This document shows positions 25,045 to 35,300 of a DNA stretch of 64,000 nt, one piece after another. The position numbers were made by a program, and so were the translations under genes. The stretch's first letter is position 1. Each line of letters opens with the position of its first letter. The notes below the pieces were generated by a model that saw only the letters and a program-made list of their open reading frames with translations, made no database searches and had not been told where the DNA came from. The DNA comes from Psychrobacter coccoides (GTDB lineage Bacteria > Pseudomonadota > Gammaproteobacteria > Pseudomonadales > Moraxellaceae). Location: contig NZ_JAGBKM010000017.1 of the NCBI RefSeq assembly GCF_017498085.1, forward strand, positions 19,986-83,985. Direction: 5' to 3'.

Positions 25045-25089
25045 AATCGGTTCCTAAGTAAAATATAATAAACGTGTCTATGCATCTGG

Positions 25090-25977
25090 CTATTGCTTTG
25101 GTGTCATATCCATTTCTTGTAGTCGAGCAAAAACAGTATCTGAAAAGGGCTTAAAGTAATTCCATGATTTGTATTTTTGGTTATACTTGCCGCCGCCTTC
25201 GTTACGCCACTGCTTTAGTATTTCGATGACATCGTGGTTATAGGTCACGCATTTCACCGATACCATGCCTGAGTTAAATACTCTCACATCTACCCAACTG
25301 TGCTTGATCGTAAAGCGATAAGTGCTATAACCCTTATCAAAGCTTTCATTGCCATCTTCTTCAGTGATTGTTTGGCAGTTATAGATAGGTTCAGCTGATA
25401 GAGTAGGCGCTGAAAAAGTACTTGGTTCAGGGAATACCCATTGTTTATTATTCACACAGTCTAAAATGTAGTCTTTCGCTTCAGTGCTTGGCAGCTCCAT
25501 ATCCTGTTTAAGAATCTCACGCAAGTCGATCTCTATCGTCTTGATACCAAGCTGCTTAATAAAAGCAGATTTATCCGCATCGATAAATGACGTTACTGCC
25601 ACTTCGATAAACATTATCTCGTCATTAATAGTCGCTACTAAATCAGGTCTTATAACTCCAATTGCTTGTTCTGCGACCAGATGATCAAACTGCCAAGTCT
25701 TATCATCATCATTTTGTTCATCAGGTAATGCTGGTAGTGTTAAATATTTCTCTTCCATAATGACTTGTTTGGCAAACTTGTGTAGGATACTTTCAGGGTG
25801 AATCGTACAGCTTTCTTTATTGCTAAGGTGTGCGAAATGATGTTCGTTTTTATCACCTTTACGAGCCACCACAGGCTCCGCGCACTCAAAGCAAAAACAC
25901 ATACAAGCCAGCCCTCGCTCGACTTGCTTAACGTTGACGATTTGCTTTTCCTCATTAACAGCGATTGACATTGACAT
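25090..25977 (-). CDS. CoiA-like putative nuclease
   Basis: 295 residues from the second Met cluster (ATG at 25977, with AAAGG at good distance; an ATG at 25986 lies too close to it). The N-terminus has CFCFECAEPVVARKGDKNEHHFAH, shown here in parts: the C-x2-C zinc pair and the HFAH motif of CoiA-like proteins. The centre shows IRPDLVATI (D115) and FIEVAVTS (E128), the D...ExK-type core with Ala in place of Lys. The C-terminal 100 residues look like a separate small domain. CoiA acts in DNA uptake; island versions are of unknown role. Confidence 0.7.
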   Translation of the reverse strand: MSMSIAVNEEKQIVNVKQVERGLACMCFCFECAEPVVARKGDKNEHHFAHLSNKESCTIHPESILHKFAKQVIMEEKYLTLPALPDEQNDDDKTWQFDHLVAEQAIGVIRPDLVATINDEIMFIEVAVTSFIDADKSAFIKQLGIKTIEIDLREILKQDMELPSTEAKDYILDCVNNKQWVFPEPSTFSAPTLSAEPIYNCQTITEEDGNESFDKGYSTYRFTIKHSWVDVRVFNSGMVSVKCVTYNHDVIEILKQWRNEGGGKYNQKYKSWNYFKPFSDTVFARLQEMDMTPKQ

Positions 25978-26088
25978 AGTTACCATCCTTTTGTTAGTTG
26001 TTTAGGAGTGAGGTAACTATGCGCGGAAATTTAGTTTTAAAACAGGCTGCTATAGGGATGTTAACAGGGGTTTAAACGGTAAATTTTT

Positions 26089-27153
26089 ATGAAAAACAAT
26101 CACTTGATAGTATTCAATGAATTGTATAATCAGTTGTTAAACTATCCCCGTGATACGCTTTGGAATACGTATTTAAAAACTATCGTCAGTGAGCAGCTAA
26201 GAAAAATCGAGTATTCGGACGAAGCGTTTGAGCCTGAAAAGCTATCGAGACAGCAAATTTATGCCAAAGCAAAAAACATCGATGAAAAAAATGTAGACAG
26301 TCAAACTGCTAAAAATGCAGTTAAAACGACAAAGCTAAAATCGACTTTGGAAGCGTTCATTAACGATCAGCCGGACTGTAAAAAGGCGTTTATAGAACTA
26401 GGGTATAAGCCAATAATTGTCACATCGGCATCAGGAGGAGGTTCGAAAAATAAGACTTTGCTATGGATGGATATTCAAGTCATCGAAAATGAGGCAGTAG
26501 AGCATATAGATGAGACGGCTTTAGTTAATACTGACGATGATATCGAAAGCGTTGATGATATAAGCAGTATCACTTACGAGCGTAAAGCCACATCCAACAT
26601 TAAGCCATCATTATTTACCAAGCTGTTTTTTAAACAAGGCGAGCTTAAAGTGCTTAGCGTACGAGGAGTATCGCTCATGCTACTGTTGATGGCTGTGTTC
26701 GTCTCAGATATTTTAATAGCGATATACGCCTTTTTGGTACTTTTACTGCTGGATGATCTGCCTACGGTCAGCTTGTGGCAAGCCATTTTATTTAGTGCAA
26801 TGATACCTTTTGCTTATATCAGCTGGCGCTACTTTTTCATGCCGTTATACTTGCTGCCTTATCATCGTGTGATCAAAGCGCCTATGTTTTTTGCCAATGT
26901 GAATGTTGATAATGCTGATATCGAAATGTATAGGGACAAAGACAGACTCAATGTTGCTAGAGTAACTGAATTTACTGCTACTTGTCCTATCTGTTCAGGA
27001 ACGATCATACTGGCGCAAGGTAAGCCTGATCAAAAGCCACCGCTGGTAGGACGCTGCAAGGAAGCACCCCATGCTCATGTTTATAGCTTTGATCGGATGA
27101 CGATGAAGGGATGCTTTTTGGGTGTGCCGAACTACTTATCTGATAAACTCTAA
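26089..27153 (+). CDS. Membrane protein with zinc-knuckle C-terminus, unknown
   Basis: 354 residues; family not recognised. Residues about 1-120 are charged and helical. About 195-270 form two or three hydrophobic helices (VSLMLLLMAVFVSDILIAIY; WQAILFSAMIPFAYISW). The tail has CPICSGTI...RCKEAPHAHVYSFD, a likely Cys/His metal site. The ribosome site is weak. It is divergent from the CoiA-like gene and sits just upstream of brxA, in the position where BREX loci often carry an accessory gene. Whether it belongs to BREX is uncertain. Confidence 0.5.
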   Translation: MKNNHLIVFNELYNQLLNYPRDTLWNTYLKTIVSEQLRKIEYSDEAFEPEKLSRQQIYAKAKNIDEKNVDSQTAKNAVKTTKLKSTLEAFINDQPDCKKAFIELGYKPIIVTSASGGGSKNKTLLWMDIQVIENEAVEHIDETALVNTDDDIESVDDISSITYERKATSNIKPSLFTKLFFKQGELKVLSVRGVSLMLLLMAVFVSDILIAIYAFLVLLLLDDLPTVSLWQAILFSAMIPFAYISWRYFFMPLYLLPYHRVIKAPMFFANVNVDNADIEMYRDKDRLNVARVTEFTATCPICSGTIILAQGKPDQKPPLVGRCKEAPHAHVYSFDRMTMKGCFLGVPNYLSDKL

Positions 27154-27288
27154 ATCTTTAATAGTAAGGAACAGCGACTATATATTAGGCTCCCTTCTAA
27201 GATGCTGTTAAGATATGAGCCGAATTATTGTCTACAGCCAGTTTTCATAACAAAGTTTATAGAGTTCTGATAATAAGTGAAGGTGCGT

Positions 27289-28077
27289 ATGGATTCTGAA
27301 GCTTATAGCTACGAACAGCAATATGATACTTCTATAAATATTATAGGAAGTATTAAAGAGCTAGATACAATTTCTAATCTGATTAAAGCTGAGTTATATC
27401 CAGACATCATGGATATAGAGCTGGTTAAGCGAGAGCTTGGAATTAGAACTGAAAAGAGTATTTCAAGAGTTGAGCATGGTGTAAAGAAAGCTTTCATGTC
27501 TTTCGTCAGCGAGGAGCATGAACAGTTTTTTCATAAAATATTTAGTAAAGATATTAATAAAGCCGATATGTCATTTATATTGTATTGGCAGCTTTTAGTC
27601 ACAAACCCACTCTTTCGAGAGATAACCAAGGGACTGTTTGTTAAGTATTATTTTGAAGGTCGGGTACATATTGATACAGATGACGTTTTAGGATATGTTT
27701 TAGAGCTTAAAAATAAAAATGAGACAGTAGACTGGTCTGAGAGCACGATAAAAATAATAGCTAATAAGTATCTTAACCTGATGGCTAAATTTGGATTCTT
27801 AGAAAAAAAAGGTAGAAAAAGAATTTTTGTATATGCCACTTTATCGCCTGAGCTACAAGTTATAGCACTGTATTTTTCTAGATTTTATCCGTCTGGAAGT
27901 AGTAGTGTTCTGTCTAATGAGTTAGCGAAGCTAAGCTTCATCTCACAAGATGACTTGGTTCATAAGTATAAGAAGCTATCAAAAAATGGATTGTTTGATA
28001 TGAGCTTTAATGGTGAAGCCTTAGCATTTAAATTGAATGATGATATTGAGAGAGTAATTGATGTCTTATACGGGTAA
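27289..28077 (+). CDS. brxA: BREX protein BrxA (DUF1819)
   Basis: 262 residues from the ATG at 27289 with AAGG six bases upstream; a GTG at 27277 is the alternative. The sequence matches the DUF1819 pattern: NIIGSIKELDTI at the start, ILYWQLLVTNPLFREITKGLF in parts, and TIKIIANKYLNLMAKFGFL. BrxA is a small DNA-binding protein, first gene of type 1 BREX. No WYL-type brxR is seen before it. The last 17 bases overlap brxB. Confidence 0.85.
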   Translation: MDSEAYSYEQQYDTSINIIGSIKELDTISNLIKAELYPDIMDIELVKRELGIRTEKSISRVEHGVKKAFMSFVSEEHEQFFHKIFSKDINKADMSFILYWQLLVTNPLFREITKGLFVKYYFEGRVHIDTDDVLGYVLELKNKNETVDWSESTIKIIANKYLNLMAKFGFLEKKGRKRIFVYATLSPELQVIALYFSRFYPSGSSSVLSNELAKLSFISQDDLVHKYKKLSKNGLFDMSFNGEALAFKLNDDIERVIDVLYG

Positions 28078-28618
28078 TTATCAGGCTAGATTTGCAAGCT
28101 TAGACGATGCACTTAGAAATAGTGATCAAATCGTTAGAAAGGCTAATGGCGGCAACAGCATCTTGTTCTCTTACCTCCCAGAAAAAGAGCAAGAGTGTAT
28201 CTCAGGTGCCAGACAGCACTATGGTGATCAATCTGAGTTCAAAGCAGAGTTTATCGATATTAGTAAACTGCTTGTTACTTTTATTGATAAGGATGGTTGG
28301 GAGGATTTCTCCGCTTACTACAATGACATGAAGCCTAGCCACATTGTTTTTAAATCAGATGATCCAGAAGAAGACCTGTTTGACTTGATTATAAAAGCGA
28401 TTAAAACAGCTAGTGCTAATGGTAAGATACCGTTTTTAATACGGAGCGGCTGCCTCTATGGTACTGGAATTGAAAACGTAAATATTATGGAACATAGAGA
28501 TATCATGAGCCTTCAGCATCCTCTAGTTATATTTTATCCATCAGCAATTTCTGAAGACAATATTCACTTTTTAAACTTTAAGCCAGCATCCAAGTACCGC
28601 TGCACTTTGGTAATGTAA
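28061..28618 (+). CDS. brxB: BREX protein BrxB (DUF1788)
   Basis: 185 residues from the ATG at 28061, overlapping the brxA end. Features of DUF1788 are NSILFSYLPEKE near the start, FLIRSGCLYG and the end HPLVIFYPSAISEDNIHFLNF in segments. BrxB is needed for BREX methylation and defence in studied systems, and its biochemical role is not clear. The next gene starts 8 bases after the stop. GAGAG is a modest ribosome site. Confidence 0.9.
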   Translation: MSYTGNYQARFASLDDALRNSDQIVRKANGGNSILFSYLPEKEQECISGARQHYGDQSEFKAEFIDISKLLVTFIDKDGWEDFSAYYNDMKPSHIVFKSDDPEEDLFDLIIKAIKTASANGKIPFLIRSGCLYGTGIENVNIMEHRDIMSLQHPLVIFYPSAISEDNIHFLNFKPASKYRCTLVM

Positions 28619-28626
28619 GGAAAAAT

Positions 28627-31600
28627 ATGACAACTATAAAAGACATACTTGTATTGGATCTTAATGAAGATATTAAGAACGTTATTGATCTTGAAGATCG
28701 GTCAGAAGCAGAGATCCAGCAAGAAATTGAGTCGTACATTGTTACTGAAGGGATTGGTAAGCATTTAGGTGAATTTTCTGATGAGTTCACATCAAACATC
28801 AAAGAGACTGGTGTTTGGTTGTCGGGCTTCTATGGTTCTGGTAAGTCGTACTTTGGCAAAATGCTCGGTTATATTATCGATAATCCCATTATCAATGGTA
28901 CCCCTGCACGAGAGCGTTTCATTCCAAGGTTAAAAGGCGTAACTGATGCGAGCCTTATCGAAAACTCCATTCGAAATTTAGATAAGATTAATAGCCGTGT
29001 TGTTTTTTTAGATGTTGCAAAACAAAATACGGAGCGTGGTCTAGCTTTTACCTTATTCGCTAATCTATTAAAGAACTTAGGTTTAAGAGACGATATCTAT
29101 GGCTACATGGAGTTTGATCTTCTGATTGATGGTAAGCTCGATGAGCTTAAAGCCGTAGTACAGAGGCTTGAGTCAGAGCCTTGGGATGAGCTTAAAAAAA
29201 GTAACCGTAGAGTTGCTGGAGTCATGCGTAGAGCTTATATCGAAATGGGTGATAGCGAGGATGATTATGAAGATACTAAAAATATATATAGTGCTGCGAT
29301 AGATGATTTCTCAGCCAGTAAGTTTAAAGAAGCCTTAAACAGTTATTTTAAATTTAACTCTGACGAGACTTTGGTTTTTATTTTTGATGAAGCCAGTGAA
29401 GCTATTAGTCAAAGAAAATTCACACTATTAGACCTAGAGGGTATTAGTGAAGCGCTTTCAAGTGTTAGTAATAAAGTTTGGACGATTGCTATTGCCCAAG
29501 AAAAGCTTGATGACGTTATTAACAACGCAAATATAAGTCGAAGTAACTTAATAAAAGTAACGGATCGCTTTAAGACCAAGATTCATCTTGAATCGACCGA
29601 AGTAGACATTATCATTCGTAGCCGCCTACTAAAGAAAACAGAGCAAGCTAATGCAGACCTACTTGCCTACTATAAGCAAAACGAAGGCCTTATTAGTAAT
29701 GCCACTAACCTAAAGTCTTCATTCCCAACAATAACAGAGTCAGCCGATGACTTCGCCATTTACTATCCGTTCCATAAGTATCAATTTGATATCTTACAAA
29801 AATTCCTGTTCAGCTCAAATGCTTTAGTAGCCACACAGGTCGCTGCTCGTGGCATGATTATTACTACGTTTGATATCTTACGAAAGCAGATGCGAGATAA
29901 AGAGTTGTATGCTTTTACTCGAGGTTTTGAGGTTTGTGATCAGGCTCAAACTGCACCACCAATTGATTTAGTTAATAAGTACGATACAGCTAAAAAAACA
30001 CTTAGAAATAGTGATATCGAAATTGATGGCGAACAATTACTAAAAACCATACATTTACTCTCTGATTCCGAAGTGGTCGAACCAAACCTAGATAATATTA
30101 CCAAAAGCTTTATTTCGGATATAACCAGTTATTACGACTATAAGCCTAAAGTTGAGTCAGCTTTGAGTCTATTAATTGATGCGAAAGTTTTACTATCTTC
30201 TAATAATAACTACAAGATAACGTCTGACCTCGAAGGTAAGATGTTAGAGGAGATGAATAGTTTCGATATCGAACTGTTTAGAAAAAAACGTGAGCTTACT
30301 AAGCACTTAATTGATTATAAAATATTTAGTCCGGTGGCATCTTACAGTGACGGTAGCGATTCCTTTAAGTTCAATGTAGAAACAGACTCTGGGGAAGTGT
30401 TAGTTGCATCTAATGATAAAGCGCTAAAACTCATTATTTATAGCTTATTCAATATCAATGAAGATAGACAGGATGTTGTGGAGCAGTTGAAGTTAGATAC
30501 ACAATATCAAAAAGATACTATTACTCTGATACCTAAAACATCTGACTTTTCTAAAATAGATAAGTTAATAGGTGAAGTAGAGCGTTATAAGCATATTGAA
30601 GATAAGTACTCAAACGAAAAAGATATCAACAAACGCCAAATTGTTCGACAGTTTCAAATTATTCGAGAAGAAAAACAAAGAGCTTTAAGAGGGCTGATTG
30701 AGGATGCCTATTACAACGCCACTTTGGTTTATATGTACAGTGACGAGCTACTAAATATCGATGGATTTAAAAGTATTATAAATACCAATCAACAGAGTGC
30801 AGTGAAGAATGTTTTTACCAAGCGCTTATCTAATCAGCTTTCTGAAAACTTAGTCCCTAAAATATTTAGTACACACAAGGAAAGCATCAGCGATTTATTT
30901 ACAGCGAACGACTTTCAGTTTTTTGATAAAAACGGTAACTTCGTTGGTGATAATCTTAAAGTTGTTGAAGAGCTAAACGCTAAAATCAAAGCTCGTTACA
31001 TAGATGGCAAGTCCTTAGAAAGTGAATTTTCGGGAGCGCCGTGGGGCTATAGCTATGGTACTTTAGCGGCTTCGCTTGCAGCTTTACTTCGTGCTGGCCG
31101 CTTGTCTGTTAAGTTTAATAACGATACCTATTTTTCACACGATGAGAAAGCAGTGCATGAGGCTTTTACTAATACCACTAAGTTTAAATCTGCTTCTTTT
31201 AAGTCAATTACCGCTAATTTAACGGCCACACAAAAGAGTCAAGCTGTGCAGTTGCTAATGGATCTATCAGCTCAGGACTATATTGATAAGAAAGTCGACT
31301 GGAATATTAATGACTTTGATTTAGCTGAAAGTATCAGCGCTTTGGCAACATATTTTATTGGCGCAATCAACAGCCTTCATAGTACTGAAGATAATTTCGA
31401 TGGGCTTTTCCCAGCAGTAGTTAAACTAAAAACCATATTACAGCCCTTTTCTGGAAAGGTGATAGAGAGTAACTATATCGATAAGGTTGAATTGCTTTTA
31501 GGTAATAAAGATGAGTTTAGTAATGCTATTAAAACGATTTTAAAAACGCAGAAGTTTGTCAAAAATAATCTCCCAAAAGTAAAAGGTTTCCAACAGTTTA

Positions 31601-32292
31601 TTGATGATGTCAAACAAGAGCTTGAGAAAGCGGATCGTAAGAACGTCGATATCGAAGACTCGTCTCAAAATTTTGATCGTCTATTTAAGCAAGATATAGT
31701 CAAAAACTTCGGTGAGCTCCAGCAACAAGTGCAGGTAGTGAAGGATGCTTACTATAAGCTCGTTAAAACGGCTTCAGAAGCAATGAGCCACGAGTATAGA
31801 TTACTTCAAGGTAAGGTGGACGAAGCGCAGCGTGAGCTTCAAAAGTATCCTGCTGAACCTAATCAACGAAACCTGCAACAATTAGACTCAATAAAGAATT
31901 ATGTAGACAAACGTGTGGTTGGTGAACCTGCTCTAGGCTATAGTACCAATTGCTCAAATAGTGGTTATTCGTTATCTGATATTTTGAATTACACTATTCA
32001 AGCACCTTTGAAAGACAATGAGCTACTGATCCTAAAGAGTGGCTTTATTAAAGAGTTGCCACCACAGCCAGACGTTTCAGAGCTTGTCTCTAATATAGAT
32101 AGTAATAACGAGAGTGACTCTGATCAATACACACCACCAGCACCTAAAAAACCTCGCAAGGTTGCTTTTAACATACCTAGCCGAGTAATGACTGTGCAGG
32201 ACTATAAGACGTTTTTAAGTGATCAACTGCGAGCATTGGCGAGTGCAAAGCCCGAAGATGAAATTGAACTCGAAATAGAAATACAAGACTAA
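28627..32292 (+). CDS. brxC: BREX ATPase BrxC
   Basis: 1221 residues, usual for BrxC (DUF499-like, P-loop). Walker A is GFYGSGKS (67-74) and Walker B VFIFDEASEA (about 250-259). Long helical regions follow, including an extended coiled coil around 1010-1110. AAGGA lies just upstream. BrxC is the large AAA+ ATPase required for both host modification and phage exclusion. The reading frame is intact along its whole length. Confidence 0.95.
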   Translation: MTTIKDILVLDLNEDIKNVIDLEDRSEAEIQQEIESYIVTEGIGKHLGEFSDEFTSNIKETGVWLSGFYGSGKSYFGKMLGYIIDNPIINGTPARERFIPRLKGVTDASLIENSIRNLDKINSRVVFLDVAKQNTERGLAFTLFANLLKNLGLRDDIYGYMEFDLLIDGKLDELKAVVQRLESEPWDELKKSNRRVAGVMRRAYIEMGDSEDDYEDTKNIYSAAIDDFSASKFKEALNSYFKFNSDETLVFIFDEASEAISQRKFTLLDLEGISEALSSVSNKVWTIAIAQEKLDDVINNANISRSNLIKVTDRFKTKIHLESTEVDIIIRSRLLKKTEQANADLLAYYKQNEGLISNATNLKSSFPTITESADDFAIYYPFHKYQFDILQKFLFSSNALVATQVAARGMIITTFDILRKQMRDKELYAFTRGFEVCDQAQTAPPIDLVNKYDTAKKTLRNSDIEIDGEQLLKTIHLLSDSEVVEPNLDNITKSFISDITSYYDYKPKVESALSLLIDAKVLLSSNNNYKITSDLEGKMLEEMNSFDIELFRKKRELTKHLIDYKIFSPVASYSDGSDSFKFNVETDSGEVLVASNDKALKLIIYSLFNINEDRQDVVEQLKLDTQYQKDTITLIPKTSDFSKIDKLIGEVERYKHIEDKYSNEKDINKRQIVRQFQIIREEKQRALRGLIEDAYYNATLVYMYSDELLNIDGFKSIINTNQQSAVKNVFTKRLSNQLSENLVPKIFSTHKESISDLFTANDFQFFDKNGNFVGDNLKVVEELNAKIKARYIDGKSLESEFSGAPWGYSYGTLAASLAALLRAGRLSVKFNNDTYFSHDEKAVHEAFTNTTKFKSASFKSITANLTATQKSQAVQLLMDLSAQDYIDKKVDWNINDFDLAESISALATYFIGAINSLHSTEDNFDGLFPAVVKLKTILQPFSGKVIESNYIDKVELLLGNKDEFSNAIKTILKTQKFVKNNLPKVKGFQQFIDDVKQELEKADRKNVDIEDSSQNFDRLFKQDIVKNFGELQQQVQVVKDAYYKLVKTASEAMSHEYRLLQGKVDEAQRELQKYPAEPNQRNLQQLDSIKNYVDKRVVGEPALGYSTNCSNSGYSLSDILNYTIQAPLKDNELLILKSGFIKELPPQPDVSELVSNIDSNNESDSDQYTPPAPKKPRKVAFNIPSRVMTVQDYKTFLSDQLRALASAKPEDEIELEIEIQD

Positions 32293-32304
32293 GGTAGAAA
32301 CGGA

Positions 32305-35300
32305 ATGAAGTTAGCTGATCACGTAGAGCAAATAAGAGAATTGATAGAAGCGTCTTTTGACAAACAGTTTGCTCGATTAGGCTTTGGTAAGACTAAGCAA
32401 ATGGACGACGACAAAGTTGCCAACCTACCTGACGAGATTAAAGCTAAGCGTGAGCGTTTTATCGCTATGCTGGATAATCATATCAGTGAGACAGGTAGCT
32501 ACGAGAGTGGTCGTGAAAAGCTGTTAGATGAGCTAACTTTTACCCTGTTTAACCGCCTAGCTGCTATTAAAGTCATGGAAGCGGCTAACTTGTTCCCACC
32601 AGTTCTAATCAAGCAGGTAGAGCATGGAGACCGCTCACTTGGTCATAAAATGTGGCTAGAGATATATTCCCACATGCGTGACGAAGAGCTTGAAGGAATC
32701 CGAGACTATATTAAGTTTGCCTTTGATGAGCTAGGTGGGACTCTACCGCTCTATAGTAAAGCGTACGCTTATGCATTACTACCAGACACTATCAGTCTCA
32801 ACGACATCATTGATCGGTTTAACGCAGTCGAGATAGATGAACAAATCACTAAAGAATATGTAGAAGGTATTTGGAACAGTGATGATGTCTTAGGTTGGAT
32901 GTATGAGAGCTATAACAATCAAAAGAAACAAGCCCACAAAGACAGCAAAGATAAGACCGAATACCACAAGGTCTCACTGCAATCGCAAGTGTATACGCCG
33001 CGCTGGGTAGTACAGTTTCTCGTCGAGAACTCACTAGGCAAGATGTATCTCGAGATGCACCCAAATTCTGAGATTAAAGACAATTACAAAATTGCTAATG
33101 CCCCTTCTACTCAGACTCGCACTCCCAAGCCATTACATGAAGTTAAAATCATTGATCCAGCTTGTGGCTCAGGTAACTTTTTACTGTACGCCTTTGACTT
33201 CTTCTATGAGCTATATATTGATCAAATAGAAAACTATGGCGCTGACTATGAAGAAGGTGATATACCAAAGCTCATTATAGAGAGTAACCTACATGGTATT
33301 GATCTTGATGATCGAGCCATTCAGCTAGCTCAGCTTGGTCTATTTATCAAAGCTAAGAAGAAGCGCAGCAGTATCGGTGAGATAAACTATAACGTCGTAT
33401 CATCTGACTTCTACCTACCTGAATATGATCATGTTCGTCAAATATTCGAGCAAGGTAACACACTGGATAAAAGTCAGAAAGAGCTGATAGAGAATGTCTG
33501 GAGTGACCTACAAAATGCTTATAAGTTTGGTTCTCTAGTAAGAATTGATGAGCAAATACAAGAGCAGCTAAGAGCTGTCGAAGAGCGAGCTCATGATGAT
33601 TTATTCGCAGCAGCGGACTTGGCTGAGCATCAAAGCTTTGCTGGAACTTTCTTTAAGAATCTATCTGAAGCCGTAGAGCAGTATGCAAGCACAAGTACTG
33701 ATACCTTTTTAACCAGTCAAACTCAGGACGCTATTACGTTCCTTGAGCTTTTAACTACTAAATATGATGTGGCTACAGCGAATCCACCTTATACGGACAG
33801 TGCTGACTTTGGGCCAGACTTAAAAAAGTTTATTAATGATAATTATAAGAAGCCATATAACTTTAGCACTAACCTATATGCGACCTTTATTAAACGTTGT
33901 TACGAGCTGACGAATGATAGCGGCAAGATTGCTATGATCCATCCACGTACTTTTATGTTTATCAAGTCATTTGAGGATGTTCGTAGTTTTATACTGGATA
34001 AGACCCACATCAGTATTTTTTGCGACTTTGGGTATAGTGATTTGTTTGGTCAAATCCATGTTGACCCAATATTGTACTGTCTAGATAAAAATAGGTCTGA
34101 TAAGAAGTCATTTTTCATTTCACTAGATCAGTATACTAGAACTCCTAAAGAGAAATTTAAGAAAAAAATATTTTTCAGTGCACTCAGTGACTATATACGA
34201 AATTTACAAAACGAACACAATTATGCAATCTTACAAAATGAATTAAAGAGTATCCAGTCTTCTCCATTTATTTACTGGATTAGCAAAGAATTCAGAGATA
34301 AATTTTTAGAAGAACCTTTAGGAAAGCATAATAAAGCCTTAACAGGATTAATGACGGGTAATAATTTAAAGCATTTGAGGTTTTTTTGGGAGGTTGATAA
34401 CAAGGAGGTTTCAGACTATTACCCAGAGGATAAGAAAAAATGGGTTCCATATCAAAAAGGTGGGCCTTTTGTACGGTGGTATGGAAATAATTGGATATTA
34501 GTCAATTATTTTAATCAAGGATCAGAGTTAGCTACAACAGACAATAAGGCATTTTATTTTAAAGAAGGCTTATCTTATTCTGCATCAGGTCAAAAAGGAG
34601 CAAGTTTTAGATTTATTGATAATAAATATGCTTTTGATAAAGGTGGACCTTGCGTGTTTAGCATGAATCAAGAAGTTGATAACATGTATTTACTAGGTTT
34701 CTTGAACTCTAAACTCACTCAATATTTGGTTAGTTGTTTAAACCCGACGGTTAATAGACAAGTAGGTGATATTCGAAGAATTCCATTAGTGATACCGAAA
34801 AAGAATCAATGCAAAGAGGTTTCTTTACTATCTAGTACATGCGTTATGGTTAAGAAGGAACTAGCTTCTTTTTCTGTTGTCGAAGTTTTATTCAAACAAT
34901 CCCCAATTAGCTTTTATCAAGGAACGAGCATTAGAGATGCAGTGACTAAGTTTATTAATTATGAAAACTTTTTGCTGTCACAGGTTTTTCTTAATGAGTC
35001 TATTATTAATATCTTAATATTTGGTATTTATGACTTAACTGTCCATGACCAGAAAGTAGTTATCGATAGAGAGGGCAACAGTATAGGCGGGTTGCCAGTA
35101 TCTGAAGAAGCTCGTCAAGCATACCTATTAGAAGAAAATGCTGTAAAAGAATTTCCACTGGATGATATCAAAGATTTTATTAAAGCGTTACCAGTAAAAG
35201 AATTCACAGAAGAAGAACGTGAAAAAATAGAGTCTGGTTTCCCTGCACTGTATCAAAGCAATAATAACTTAGAAGAATTTTGTATTCGTCATCAAGTTAA

